Origin: JAIRLS01 sp031551455
Lineage (GTDB): Bacteria > Bacteroidota > Bacteroidia > Bacteroidales > UBA4181
Length of the DNA: 64,000 bases
Assembly (NCBI GenBank): GCA_031551455.1
Contig: JAVBNP010000006.1
Span: 7,909 to 71,908 of the forward strand
Reading direction: 5' to 3'
Under the pieces are notes generated by a model. It saw only the letters and a list, made by a program, of their open reading frames with translations, ran no database searches and was not told the origin of the DNA. Positions 45,488 through 56,311 of the stretch are shown here, in pieces; the first letter of the stretch is position 1; every line of letters begins with the position of its first letter. The position numbers and the translations under genes are program-made.

Positions 45488-46003
45488 ATGCCTCCGGTAC
45501 GTCCTCGTCCCCAAGCTCAAAAACCGAAATCCGAAAAAAATCCGGCCGGTTCCGGCAACACCACCACGATTGTTGTTATCATCATTTTGTTACTGCTCAT
45601 CGGTGGCGGTATTGCGGCTTATTTCCTTTATCCGCCTTTCCAAAACTTTTTCCGGAAAACTCCGAAAGAAACAATCGTCACGGAACCTGCTCCCAAGGAT
45701 ACAGTGGTGATCGAAGAAGCTCCTCCCATTGAAGAATTGAAACCCCAAAAACAAGAATCGTCAAATTCCGCACCCAAAGGATTTTACATCATTGTAGGCA
45801 GCTATCGCAACCAAAGCTATGCGAACAAAATGGTCAAAAATTGCAGCAAGGATATTGAACTTGAAGTAATTTATTTCGAAGAAATCGGAATGTACAGAGT
45901 TTCGGCAGGTCATTACGACAATATCCACAAAGCTTATAATGATGCTTACAGTATCAAGGATTTGGACGGTTGCGCCAACGCATGGGTATTGGAAATCCTG
46001 TAA
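45488..46003 (+). CDS. Single-pass SPOR-domain protein
   Basis: 171 residues. Pro/Lys-rich cytoplasmic N-terminus, one membrane helix (about 30-52, TIVVIIILLLLIGGGIAAYF), Pro/Glu-rich linker, and a C-terminal SPOR domain about 98-171 (GFYIIVGSYRNQSYANKMV, YRVSAGHYDNIHKAYNDA). SPOR domains bind denuded glycan strands of peptidoglycan. It follows the PorP gene by 65 bp and may help place the T9SS-associated complex at the wall. Role inferred. Confidence 0.88.
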   Translation: MPPVRPRPQAQKPKSEKNPAGSGNTTTIVVIIILLLLIGGGIAAYFLYPPFQNFFRKTPKETIVTEPAPKDTVVIEEAPPIEELKPQKQESSNSAPKGFYIIVGSYRNQSYANKMVKNCSKDIELEVIYFEEIGMYRVSAGHYDNIHKAYNDAYSIKDLDGCANAWVLEIL

Positions 46004-46400
46004 AACATCGACATACAGGTATTGTATCATCACTTAACAAAGCAATACATCCAATCTAATTAATGCGATTATTGAAAATCGCATAACAAGAATACGATAA
46101 AACCGAATTCCGCGAGAACAAAAATCGACAAGTTGTTCCCGCAGAATTCGGTTTGTTTAAAAATTTATCTATTTACGACATCAATTTTATCGAGACTGAT
46201 ATATGTCCGTACACCGGAAAACATGGATAACATCGGACAACCGGACGATTGTTGCAATATTCTGCTTTTAAACAGGCAATTAATTGAAACCTATTTGTTA
46301 ATAATTTCGTATACATTAGTCAGATACATGATCATGATTCATCGAATTTTAAATCTGCATGGTTCCACACCGAATTATTACAAATAAAAAATTACCCGAT
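46004..46400. other. Intergenic region before the giant cargo gene
   Basis: About 400 bp. It holds the hairpin at 46100-46154. An 84-codon open frame at 46133-46387 overlaps the hairpin and has no credible start or family, so it was not called. No clear TAnnTTTG promoter was found. Confidence 0.45.
46100..46154. terminator. 22-bp stem hairpin after the SPOR gene
   Basis: Arms 46100-46121 and 46133-46154 (AAACCGAATTCCGCGAGAAC side) pair over 22 positions with two mismatches and an 11-nt loop. On the plus strand these are A-C mismatches; on the minus strand they are G-U pairs. AT-rich sequence follows. It probably ends the first T9SS transcript or attenuates read-through into the giant gene. 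Confidence 0.55.
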
Positions 46401-49400
46401 ATGCTTCGATACATAAAGGTATTGATTCTCCCGTACTTTTTATTCATTGCACAACAAACGGCAGCGCAACAACCTCCGGTCGCGTTGAGCCACACGATCA
46501 CGCTCACGGGATTTAACGGATATATAAATAAAATCACTGTTGTTTATACCATCAAAAACAATGGTTCGGATAAATTGGAAAACATTGTTCTGACGGACAA
46601 TTACACCCAAATGTTCGGTACCGAAGCAACAGCAAGTACTTTCGCCAAAACATTGACCACCGTTCCCGCGGGCAACGGAATTACGTTAAATCCCGCTTAT
46701 CAAGGAGGATCGGATAATTTATTGCAAACGGGGTCGTTTTTGGACTCCGCAGATGAAGCCAAAATTACCGTAACCTTTGAGGTGGAACTTACCTCAAAAT
46801 ACAAAGGAGATCAATTTAACAGCAACGCCCGATTGGCATGCGACGGATTTACGTTTCCCGTACTTTCCGTTGCCGCATTGAACCTCTGCCAAATCACCAT
46901 CGAAAAAGTAAACGGACTTTCGTTGTCGCAAACGGGAACCGCCATCGTCAGCACGGCCGAAAAAGATCAGGAAACGCTTGTTTTCGTCATCACCCGCAAA
47001 GGTATGACCACCAAAGAAACGAGAGTCAGTTACAGTTTCACGCCTTCGGCTTCGCGTCCGGCAGCCAATCGAGCAACCATGCCCGGCGATATCAGTTGGA
47101 TCAGTTCGCAAACGGGCACCATTATCTTTCCCAAAGACAACACAAATCCTCAAACCGTCAGCATCAAAATTGTAGACGATCTGATTTACGAATTGCTCGA
47201 ATATTTCGATTTAACACTCACCCCCGTTGCCGCTTACCCGGAAGCATCCATTTTACAACGAAAGGTTGAAACGGAAATCCTCAGCGATGACGCCAAACCG
47301 GTGGTAACCGTTGAACAAGCGGGACCGAAAACGATTATTGAAGGAAACGGCGGTGCAGCTGTGTCTACGTTGGTTCCGATCAGAGTTTCCATCAGTAATG
47401 CTTCTTATTTGCCCGTTACGGTCAGTTGGTCCATCAGTGCGGTCGGAACCAATAATTTCAATGCCCCCACGTCCGGCACGATAACGTTTGCGGCAAACAC
47501 GACCGATTTACAACAAACATTCAATATACTCGTCAGTCAAGACGAATTGGAAGAAAGCGATTATCCGTTTAAAGTAAACTTCACGGCAACCAATGCGGAA
47601 ACGGTCATTAACAATGCTCCCCTGTCATATACCATCAAAGATGACGATATGCGACGGATCATTTGGAATACCCAAAGCCCGGGGTTGTATTTCAAAAAAA
47701 TGGATGCCGGCAGCGAAATCGTGGATACCATGTACATCAATTTTCTGGTAACCGATGCAACATTGAAAAACCCGAAAGTACATATCATCCTGCCCGCGGG
47801 CGTTACGCCGATAACAACCTATTTGACCAATATTCATGACGAAAGTACCGTAAAAGGCGTAAAATTCGCTTCATGGACGGCAAGTACACGTACGTTGATC
47901 TATGATTTGGTTGGAAACGGTGATCTGAAAGCGGGAGACATGGTCCATTTCAAGATCATTCGTAAAGCCGAATGTACTGCAACGCTGGGAGCGGTAAAAG
48001 ACATCGTGAAAGTGGAAGCGACCAACGTTGCCGCCCAACCTTGGGTTAAAGACGGTCTCGTAACCAACAAACAGGAATGGGAAGTACCGCATACCATTAA
48101 CAAAGGCAAGCTTAGCCTAACGATAAAAGCCGGCGATTTATTGATGTACGAAAACGAAGGCGATTTGAGGGATCAAAAGCTGGAAGTAATGAACAGCGGA
48201 CAAGGGTCCATGAAAAATTGCACCATCCGAATCGCATTCCCGAAGGAAATCGTCGAAATGACCGCATTGACCATCGGAACGACAGTCATCGGGACATTAC
48301 CGACGCGCCAATTGTCGGGAACCGAAAGCTTCTACGACATCATCCTCTCGGGAACACTTTTGGGCAGCGATCAATTGTTGACCGCGGGCGAAAAAATCAA
48401 CATCACGTACACCTTAAAAGGGGGGCAGAAAAAGAACGTCGGTTGCGGATTGAAATACGAAAAAATATCCGCATGGTGGGGTTGCAGCACGTCGGCCAAA
48501 CCGGACGCAACGGTTCCCGCCACCATCGAATTATATCGCCCCGAAGGTGTTCCGCAATTGACTCGTACGCTGATTCCTCCGACGGGAGAATTGAACGAGT
48601 CGGGCGTCAACATTTACAAAATGGAACTCAAGAACGAGGGACAAAGCGATGCTTACTACACCAACATACCGATAACCATTTATTCGTACAAAACGGATAA
48701 ATTGGGATCGGGAGCAAGCGACGTCGTCGTTACGTTAAGCGCGGGCACACCCACGTATACGCTTGCGGCTCGCACCGACAGAGGCGTTACGGTAACCAAT
48801 CTGATTATTCCCGCGGGAGAAACCGCAACCATAGAGTATAAAATAACGCGTAACGTATTGGACAGATATTCGGGTTCGCCGAATGCCAATGTCCTCAACG
48901 AAGATTATTTCCTGCATATTCGATCGGAAAAAATCACTTATTCCGACGAATGTAACGAAAATCCGGGAAGCATTGACGTCGGCTATTTTACGCAGAATGC
49001 GGGCAGCGTTAACGTCAGCCACTTGCCAATCATCAAACCGACGCATTTCGACATGCTTTTTGCCAAAAAGTTCGGAACTTGGTCTTTCGAATTCGGAACC
49101 GCCAATACCGTATTCCCCATGGCCGAAACGAAAGGCTTTTTCGGTCCGAACGATAACGGGGCGGGAAAAAAAGTGGTGATCAATTTTGATTTAAGCACCA
49201 ACAAATTTCTTCCCCAAGAAATAAAAATTACCGCCGCCGATGGAACATCGTACAACCAAACCAACGGAATTTTGGTCAGTTGGACGGCAAGCGGCGCCGT
49301 TCCGAAAAATCAAACCAACCTGCCCGTAAGCAATGTTAACGATGCGGCGCCCGACGGAAAATATACCGTCACCATCCCGTTTAATATCGCAAAATTGTGT

Positions 49401-52400
49401 TCGGCCGGAGCACGTTTCGATTTTAAAGTAAAGGGAGACGACTGTTCGGCCGGCAACGAATTCTCCGTTAAATATACCGTCGATTTCGTCACAAAGGCAG
49501 GGAAGGTACATAAGCTGTACCAAGTTACGGGCGTCACAGCCATTAAGTGCGCCAACGAAGCGGGAGCAAACCTTAAAGATTGGGATGACCCGAACAGCAT
49601 CTATATTCAAATGAATCGTCTCAGCCTCGGCATGAGAGACAATAACAACAACGGATTGGAAAATGCCGGCGACGCCATGTCGACCAATACAAGCGGAATG
49701 CGGCTGGATCGATTCTACCACGGTGATACGTTGGAATTTGTATACAAAATCAGAACCAAAAACGACCCGAATTCAAACGTAACCGCATCCGACGGTATTT
49801 CCACTCCGTGGGAATATCTCTACGTTACCCTCGACAAGATGAGTCAAAAACGATTTACGCATCTCGAATCGAGCTATAATGTTTACATCGGCCCCGATCA
49901 AGCCGTCAATCCGGGACAACCTCGACCGAACGGCAGCGGCCCGGCAACGCCGCAATACATTCCTTCAACCGACTCGGTTTACTTCAGGCTGAATCCGGCA
50001 AGCAAATTCAACGAAATGGACTCGGTAGTGTTCCGAACTCGCTGGTTGGTGCAAACCATGACCATGAACACCGGTGCAAACGGCACAAATTCAACAAGAA
50101 TAGAAGAAAACCACATGGTAAAACATTGGGTATACTGTTGGCATGCCGTAAGAAACACAAACGATATTTTCAGACCTTTTACAAATTCCGATTTTGCCGT
50201 TCCGACAGATTACGGGTTGATGCAAAAATACGAACGGGGATCTTCCTCCATTCAATTATATTCGTTATCGCACGGCACCAACGGAATATTCGGCGGCGGC
50301 GGTTCGGGATATATGTTCGACAAATATTATATCTCTCAAAATACCGAATACGATTATTTTGAAGTATTCGGATTGCACGCCACCAACGACGCCGTTCCGA
50401 TATTTTTCCCGTACGAATTGCGGAAACCGCATTACATTGATAGTATCTCTTTCATGATTCCCTATGGATATCGCTTGACGCAAAACGTACAGCTTTTCGG
50501 TAACTCGGGTTTGGCGCGCATGCAATATGCGACAGCCGGCACGCCGTACAACGGCTTTGTATCCGTTATAGCGCCCAACCCGCAAATGCAGGGTTTCAAA
50601 CAAAAGTTAATCTTCAATAATTGGCATAAAAACCCGTATACACAACACACGCCGGGAACGGATTATCAGATACCCGACGAATCTTGGGGATCGCGTCCTT
50701 TCATGCGGCTCGAACTGACACCCAAAGCGCCGTATGGAGAATATACCGTATACATCAAAACAAATTACGGAAGCACCAAGGATTATCCCTCGAATTTAGG
50801 AATTCCCAAGTTGGAGTCGAAAAATTCAATCGGATTTAAAATTCGCAATACCGCACCCACCTTCTTGCTTTCATGTGTTCCCAACACCGTGCAAGCCCGA
50901 GGCGATACGGTGCAATGGACCATCAGAATCGAAAACAAAAGTTCCGACAAAATCAACGGAACGGCTAAAAGCGGATACTTGTACATGGGCAATATGAACG
51001 ACGTATACGGCGCCGGCAGTTTCGATTTGGATATAGAAGCCTGCGAATTACTGAACGAAACCGGAAACCGGTTCAATCCGAACAAAAAAGGAGAAGGGTT
51101 CGGAAATCGGTGGATCTATGTGGGCGATCTTCCCGCAGCCACCACTAAAATATACCGATTCACGGCCGTTATCAAAAACTGGGCAGGTCATTGCGACAAG
51201 GACAGTTTGTTCCTCACTCCTTGGTTTGATTGCGAAAACGACGGAAGCGTTCCGAATTTGAGTAATTCTCCCGCGGGAGCCTGTGACACCACCTACGACA
51301 GACATGTGGGACGTTCCGTAAATATATACATGGAACACCAACCGGCTCATTTGGCGGGTGAAGTAACCGCATTGTATCAAACGCCGACGGATCCTTCCGT
51401 TCCCGGAAGCGCCAAATTCGGTTCGGACGAAATACAAGCCGGAACCCCTTTCCCCGTGGAAATCAAACTTTCGAGTACCGATATTATTTCCGTGAAAAAC
51501 GCTCAAATAGAGATGTTATTACCCGCAGGTATGACCTATGTTTCGGGGACGGCATATTATGAAACGGGGGGCAGTAACCAACCGTTTGTCAAAGACGGAA
51601 GCAATAAAGATGCTCTGGATCGAAACGTTGACGGCAGCGGAACACCGTTTACGCTTATCATGACGGATATTACGGGTCAACCGCTCATTTTGGAAGGTCT
51701 TACGCAAAATGACACGACCAAACGTGATATTTATTTGAGATTCAAGTTGACCACCGATTGCAGTTTTAATGCCGACAGCGCCATCATTAAGGCACACATC
51801 GACGGACAACATCTTTGCGACGCATCGGCGATGTACCACAATAACCCCGATACCATACAGGGTTTGCAAATATACCTTGAAGGGTATCGCTATTACATCC
51901 TCACCGATGCAATATACGGGCCTCAAGGTTACACCTTTGCACTATGCGAGGACGGTAAAAAGAAAAAAACGCTTCGGGGACAATTTACGCGCCAAGGCAG
52001 AGCGTTGCAAAACGATTATTTCGAACTCAAAATGCCCGGTTATTTCTCGCTCGATCCCGAACCCTCACCCGGAAAATCCGTCATCAAATATTTCTCGTGG
52101 AATCCGGACGATCCGATGGCCATACCTCCGTTGGTCATCGATTCGGTGAGCGAAGATCCGATTATTATCACCAAATCGGCCGATGCCGACACGATCATTT
52201 ATCGTTGGAAATTACCGGTAGTCTATTCCGCGAAAACCACTCAAAATTTGTTGGTGGAATACAATATTCCAGTCATTTTAAATGACTTGGCTCCAAATAT
52301 AAAACTCGACAATCCATTTGTTCTCAACATTGTGGCCGACAAAACCAATCAATGCAGCGGCAAAGGCGCTTTGCTGGCCACCGATACGCTTATGGCACAA

Positions 52401-55223
52401 GTGTACATCAATGAAGTGGGATTGGCCAAAAGAGTATCCAAAGTATTAAATGCCGATCAATATTTTACCGTTACGTATACCTATACGCTTGTCAATTTGA
52501 GCAATGTTCCCGTATATAACGTAACGCTTACCGATAATCTTGCTTCGATGTTCGGCGGGATGATCGATTTCAAGGCGGGTTCATTCTCCATTGACACCAC
52601 CAACGCATCCGGATTGAAAGCAAACGACGGCTATGCCGGAAACGGAGCCGTGATATATGCGGGAACCATGGCTGCGGGCGAAACAAAAACGGTAGTGCTA
52701 ACGTTCGATGCGCGACCCAACATGACCTATGACGGACGTACTTTCGAAAACAATGCAAAGTTGACCGCCAGCAATACCGAAAATTGCGAAACGTTCGATA
52801 TATCGACCGATTCGCAAAACGATGATCCCGGAACGCCGCCCGCAGCATTTGCCGATCCGACACCCATTAGTTTTAACAGCCTACGATTCAAAGATATCGG
52901 CCCGATTACGGTACAGGAAAATGTCGGTACCATGACGCTTACCATCGAGCGTGTGGGTGATTTGTCGGCATACGATTTTTATTTTCTGCTTGCCGACAAA
53001 TCAGATCTCGGCGGATATTTGCCCATAAGCTTCTACAATGAAGCCACGGTAGGCAGTTCGCCCGACGGTTGCACCGATGCTTGGCGCGATCCCGAAAAAG
53101 AAAAACTTACTTTCCCTGCGGGAAAATCCGAAATGACCGTTCAAGTGCACATTGTCGACGACAATATCGACGAAACGCCGCTTATCGATAATATTTCGGA
53201 AGCATTCGCGGCCATTATCACGCATGTATCCATGCCCGACGATGTTTCGTTCATCAACGACACATTGATCGTGGTTATCGAAGACAACGACATGCTTCCC
53301 ACTTTGTCGATTTGGGCCATGGCAGACTCAATTCGCGAACGAACAATTATTTTGGGTCCGGGACACAATTACGGTACCAACGATATGAAATTCGAGCTCC
53401 GCTTGAGTAACCCCACCATCAATTACGCAACCATCAAAGCGAATTGGCAAACCGAAAACGGTTCGGGATTGGCTGTGGGAGGTTCCGCGGGCATACAAGG
53501 CGTCGATTTCGATTATTACGAACAACTTGCCGCAGCAATTCCGGCTTTCACGCTGGGATGCATCGCAACCGATACCATTCAAACCATTACCGTTAAAGTG
53601 GTTGCCGACAGCATACCCGAAACGGCCAAAAAGGTAAAAGTATCCTTATCGGGCGTGCAAGGCATTATTCCGGGAACCCTCGAAGCTTATTCCACCATTG
53701 TCGACGACGATATCAAGATAGATACGATCAAATTGAAAAATTTGATTTGCAAAGGCGACGGAACGGGTGAAATAACCGTTAAAGCCCGCGGAGGCGAAAC
53801 ATACGCATCCGGAGGAAAATACCACTACCGATGGACGGGACCGGGAGGATTCAATGCTTATGAATTCACTTCCGGAAACAATGCGATACAAAACCTCCAA
53901 GCGGGATTTTATGCGGTAACCGTAACCGATGTATGGAGCACTCCCACGGATTCGAGCTTTATCATTGAAGTAAAAGAACCGACGCTTCCCCTTGCCGTTC
54001 ATGTCGATAGCAAACAAGACGTCACTTGCAACGGAGGTAATGACGGATTGATCAACACCACCGTTTCGGGAGGTTGGAATGTTGTATTGCCTTACGATAT
54101 CAAGTGGACCAAAAAAGATGATGTCGGATATTCTTCAACTTCCGACGACATTAATACGCTGACGGCCGGATTGTACCGGATTACGGTGAAAGACAGTGTG
54201 TCATGTGTGGTAAAAGACAGCGTTGAAATCAAGGAACCGCTTCCGCTCGGCATCGACAATACCGTTGTTCGGGATATCACATGCAAAGGAAGTTCGGACG
54301 GAAGCATCGAAATAACCATTGTCGGAGGAAATCCTTTCCCGACACCCAATGATCCGTACTTAATCTTTTGGACCGGTCCGAGCATCAATGCCGGTAATAA
54401 CAACAAAACAAGCATTTCCGGATTGTTGCCGGGCACATACACCGTGGTTATAAGCGATAACGGTTGCGGTACGATCACCGATTTCTTCACGATAAAAGAA
54501 CCCGCCACGCTGATGACGGCTTCCGTCGAAAGTATTACCGATGTTGCTTGTAAAGGCGATGCTTCCGGTATAGCCGTCATAAAAGCTGAAGGCGGATGGG
54601 GAAAATACACCTATGCATGGAGTGACGGTATAACAACGGACAATAATACCCGCAACGATTTGAAAGCGGGAGATTACAGTGTCCTTGTAACCGACAGCGC
54701 GGGATGTACCAAAAATCTTTCACCCGTTACCATCGGAGAGCCTGCCGAAAGAATGAAAGTAACGCTCACCGCAACCGACGAAACATATCAAAACGGTAAC
54801 GATGGTACCATTACGGTTGATGTTACGGGCGGAGTTCCCGCATATATTTATTCGTGGGCCGATGCACCGACGCTAAACACCGCTTTCCGTAATTTCCTCG
54901 AAGCGGGAACCTATACGGTTACCGTTACCGATCAACAAAATTGCGTCATGAGCGAAAGCGCCGTCATTAACGAGCCAAACACAACGGATAATTTGCCGAA
55001 CGTATTTACCCCGGACGGAGACGGCTTTAACGATAAGTTACTGGAATATCATCACATTAAGGTTTTCGATCGTTGGGGTTTGCTTCTCTATGATGGTACC
55101 GATGGTTGGGATGGTCGTTACAAAGGCAAAATGATGCCCTCGGGAACTTATTTTTATGTCTTAATTGACGATACCACGGGTAAAGAATATAAGAGTTCGG
55201 TATTATTGCAAATTCTCAAATAA
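46401..55223 (+). CDS. Giant T9SS type B adhesin (about 2,940 residues)
   Basis: Start set at 46401 because MLRYIKVLILPYFLFIAQQ gives a signal peptide; the upstream in-frame start adds 14 poor residues. Order: DUF11-like domain (about 20-185), two Calx-beta-like domains (about 188-415, ending YTIKDDD), a very long set of beta domains (about 415-2160) with recurring DUF11-type modules such as VPVYNVTLTDNLASMFGG, two more Calx-beta-like domains (about 2160-2437, IVDDNIDETP and VIEDNDMLP), about five SprB repeats (about 2442-2855, marks ITCKGSSDGSIEIT and DVACKGDASG), and a CHU_C sorting domain (about 2864-2940, NVFTPDGDGFNDK). A surface adhesin or gliding-type filament exported by T9SS. Ligand unknown. 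A PorP gene follows by 17 bp. Confidence 0.92.
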   Translation: MLRYIKVLILPYFLFIAQQTAAQQPPVALSHTITLTGFNGYINKITVVYTIKNNGSDKLENIVLTDNYTQMFGTEATASTFAKTLTTVPAGNGITLNPAYQGGSDNLLQTGSFLDSADEAKITVTFEVELTSKYKGDQFNSNARLACDGFTFPVLSVAALNLCQITIEKVNGLSLSQTGTAIVSTAEKDQETLVFVITRKGMTTKETRVSYSFTPSASRPAANRATMPGDISWISSQTGTIIFPKDNTNPQTVSIKIVDDLIYELLEYFDLTLTPVAAYPEASILQRKVETEILSDDAKPVVTVEQAGPKTIIEGNGGAAVSTLVPIRVSISNASYLPVTVSWSISAVGTNNFNAPTSGTITFAANTTDLQQTFNILVSQDELEESDYPFKVNFTATNAETVINNAPLSYTIKDDDMRRIIWNTQSPGLYFKKMDAGSEIVDTMYINFLVTDATLKNPKVHIILPAGVTPITTYLTNIHDESTVKGVKFASWTASTRTLIYDLVGNGDLKAGDMVHFKIIRKAECTATLGAVKDIVKVEATNVAAQPWVKDGLVTNKQEWEVPHTINKGKLSLTIKAGDLLMYENEGDLRDQKLEVMNSGQGSMKNCTIRIAFPKEIVEMTALTIGTTVIGTLPTRQLSGTESFYDIILSGTLLGSDQLLTAGEKINITYTLKGGQKKNVGCGLKYEKISAWWGCSTSAKPDATVPATIELYRPEGVPQLTRTLIPPTGELNESGVNIYKMELKNEGQSDAYYTNIPITIYSYKTDKLGSGASDVVVTLSAGTPTYTLAARTDRGVTVTNLIIPAGETATIEYKITRNVLDRYSGSPNANVLNEDYFLHIRSEKITYSDECNENPGSIDVGYFTQNAGSVNVSHLPIIKPTHFDMLFAKKFGTWSFEFGTANTVFPMAETKGFFGPNDNGAGKKVVINFDLSTNKFLPQEIKITAADGTSYNQTNGILVSWTASGAVPKNQTNLPVSNVNDAAPDGKYTVTIPFNIAKLCSAGARFDFKVKGDDCSAGNEFSVKYTVDFVTKAGKVHKLYQVTGVTAIKCANEAGANLKDWDDPNSIYIQMNRLSLGMRDNNNNGLENAGDAMSTNTSGMRLDRFYHGDTLEFVYKIRTKNDPNSNVTASDGISTPWEYLYVTLDKMSQKRFTHLESSYNVYIGPDQAVNPGQPRPNGSGPATPQYIPSTDSVYFRLNPASKFNEMDSVVFRTRWLVQTMTMNTGANGTNSTRIEENHMVKHWVYCWHAVRNTNDIFRPFTNSDFAVPTDYGLMQKYERGSSSIQLYSLSHGTNGIFGGGGSGYMFDKYYISQNTEYDYFEVFGLHATNDAVPIFFPYELRKPHYIDSISFMIPYGYRLTQNVQLFGNSGLARMQYATAGTPYNGFVSVIAPNPQMQGFKQKLIFNNWHKNPYTQHTPGTDYQIPDESWGSRPFMRLELTPKAPYGEYTVYIKTNYGSTKDYPSNLGIPKLESKNSIGFKIRNTAPTFLLSCVPNTVQARGDTVQWTIRIENKSSDKINGTAKSGYLYMGNMNDVYGAGSFDLDIEACELLNETGNRFNPNKKGEGFGNRWIYVGDLPAATTKIYRFTAVIKNWAGHCDKDSLFLTPWFDCENDGSVPNLSNSPAGACDTTYDRHVGRSVNIYMEHQPAHLAGEVTALYQTPTDPSVPGSAKFGSDEIQAGTPFPVEIKLSSTDIISVKNAQIEMLLPAGMTYVSGTAYYETGGSNQPFVKDGSNKDALDRNVDGSGTPFTLIMTDITGQPLILEGLTQNDTTKRDIYLRFKLTTDCSFNADSAIIKAHIDGQHLCDASAMYHNNPDTIQGLQIYLEGYRYYILTDAIYGPQGYTFALCEDGKKKKTLRGQFTRQGRALQNDYFELKMPGYFSLDPEPSPGKSVIKYFSWNPDDPMAIPPLVIDSVSEDPIIITKSADADTIIYRWKLPVVYSAKTTQNLLVEYNIPVILNDLAPNIKLDNPFVLNIVADKTNQCSGKGALLATDTLMAQVYINEVGLAKRVSKVLNADQYFTVTYTYTLVNLSNVPVYNVTLTDNLASMFGGMIDFKAGSFSIDTTNASGLKANDGYAGNGAVIYAGTMAAGETKTVVLTFDARPNMTYDGRTFENNAKLTASNTENCETFDISTDSQNDDPGTPPAAFADPTPISFNSLRFKDIGPITVQENVGTMTLTIERVGDLSAYDFYFLLADKSDLGGYLPISFYNEATVGSSPDGCTDAWRDPEKEKLTFPAGKSEMTVQVHIVDDNIDETPLIDNISEAFAAIITHVSMPDDVSFINDTLIVVIEDNDMLPTLSIWAMADSIRERTIILGPGHNYGTNDMKFELRLSNPTINYATIKANWQTENGSGLAVGGSAGIQGVDFDYYEQLAAAIPAFTLGCIATDTIQTITVKVVADSIPETAKKVKVSLSGVQGIIPGTLEAYSTIVDDDIKIDTIKLKNLICKGDGTGEITVKARGGETYASGGKYHYRWTGPGGFNAYEFTSGNNAIQNLQAGFYAVTVTDVWSTPTDSSFIIEVKEPTLPLAVHVDSKQDVTCNGGNDGLINTTVSGGWNVVLPYDIKWTKKDDVGYSSTSDDINTLTAGLYRITVKDSVSCVVKDSVEIKEPLPLGIDNTVVRDITCKGSSDGSIEITIVGGNPFPTPNDPYLIFWTGPSINAGNNNKTSISGLLPGTYTVVISDNGCGTITDFFTIKEPATLMTASVESITDVACKGDASGIAVIKAEGGWGKYTYAWSDGITTDNNTRNDLKAGDYSVLVTDSAGCTKNLSPVTIGEPAERMKVTLTATDETYQNGNDGTITVDVTGGVPAYIYSWADAPTLNTAFRNFLEAGTYTVTVTDQQNCVMSESAVINEPNTTDNLPNVFTPDGDGFNDKLLEYHHIKVFDRWGLLLYDGTDGWDGRYKGKMMPSGTYFYVLIDDTTGKEYKSSVLLQILK

Positions 55224-55240
55224 GCCAAAAGAATCATACA

Positions 55241-56209
55241 ATGATCACGCAATTATCACATGGCGGTTATACGGGTTTTGCAAAAAAGATATTGTATTTC
55301 TTCTTTGTTTGCACGATATGGATGTCTCCAAAGATATCCGCCCAAACGGATGTACAATTAAGCCAACAGATGTTCAGCCGAATCAACTATAATCCCGCCG
55401 CAACGGGTCTTTCCGAAGACATTCATTTATATTTGTTGGCCCGACAACAATGGGTCGGATTCAAACTCGCTCCGCAAACCATTGTGTTCAATGCACATAC
55501 ATTTGTTCCTTGGACGCGCTCCGGTTGGGGTTTTTCATTAATCGGCGACATGCTCGGATATGAAAAAAGCATTAATCCGAAACTCCGATACGCTTTCCAT
55601 ATCCCGTTTATTTCAACCCGATCTTCTTTATCGTTGGGTATCGGCGCCGGCATCATGTACAAAACCATCGACGGCAATAAATTGGTGTACGAAAATCCCG
55701 CCGATCCCAATCGAATCTATGGCGTAAAATCCGACACAAAACCCGATTTCGACTTCGGAGCGGAATATAATTCGAAACATATCAGTGCGGGAGCATCGGT
55801 AACGCATTTGGGCAATAAAATCAACAACACGCCCAATACCGAAAGTTCACCGCATTTCTACGGATATGCTCGCGGAATGTTCGACATCACCAAACAATGG
55901 CAAATTACCCCCGCTTTTTCTTGGCACAACAGTAAAACGGTTAATCAATTGGAAGTAAATGCTTTGTTGTTTTACAAAAAAACGTTTTGGGTAGGCGCTT
56001 CTTACCGGGTTAACGAATCGGTTGTGGGATTGGCGGGAGTTTATCCGTCACCTCAACTTATGTTGGGCTACTCGTACGATTACAATGCGGGCAAATTGGC
56101 GCCCTACTCGCGCGGTTCTCATGAAATCATGCTTTCGTGGCGCATCCCGCAACCGCAAAAAACCCGCAAGGCAACCCGTATGCGCGAATGTACGCATGAA
56201 TGGTGGTAA
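55241..56209 (+). CDS. PorP/SprF family T9SS outer-membrane protein (copy 2)
   Basis: 322 residues. Signal peptide ends KISAQ (about 30), after a basic N-terminus MITQLSHGGYTGFAKK. The mature start TDVQLSQQMFSRINYNPAATG matches the first copy, with LLARQQWVGFKLAPQT next. Barrel strands follow up to SHEIMLSWRIPQPQK and a basic tail. Its position 17 bp after the giant adhesin mirrors the sprB-sprF arrangement of gliding Bacteroidota, so it is the probable dedicated partner of that cargo. The two copies differ clearly and are not a recent duplication. Confidence 0.92.
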   Translation: MITQLSHGGYTGFAKKILYFFFVCTIWMSPKISAQTDVQLSQQMFSRINYNPAATGLSEDIHLYLLARQQWVGFKLAPQTIVFNAHTFVPWTRSGWGFSLIGDMLGYEKSINPKLRYAFHIPFISTRSSLSLGIGAGIMYKTIDGNKLVYENPADPNRIYGVKSDTKPDFDFGAEYNSKHISAGASVTHLGNKINNTPNTESSPHFYGYARGMFDITKQWQITPAFSWHNSKTVNQLEVNALLFYKKTFWVGASYRVNESVVGLAGVYPSPQLMLGYSYDYNAGKLAPYSRGSHEIMLSWRIPQPQKTRKATRMRECTHEWW

Positions 56210-56311
56210 ATCAATTTTCGATTTTTGATTGATTATTGAATTCGAAAGAATAATTCCGATAACCACGCAAAAGATAGATCAATACAACAATATTTTATTT
56301 TCAATTTTTTA

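Noticed and set aside
46133..46387. 84-codon frame before the giant adhesin
   Set aside because: It begins inside the right arm of the hairpin, is AT-rich and has no domain; it is better read as a leader or intergenic region.
53646..54610. Antisense frames of 120-170 codons inside the giant adhesin gene
   Set aside because: They are opposite well-formed SprB and Calx-beta modules and have no start context or family.
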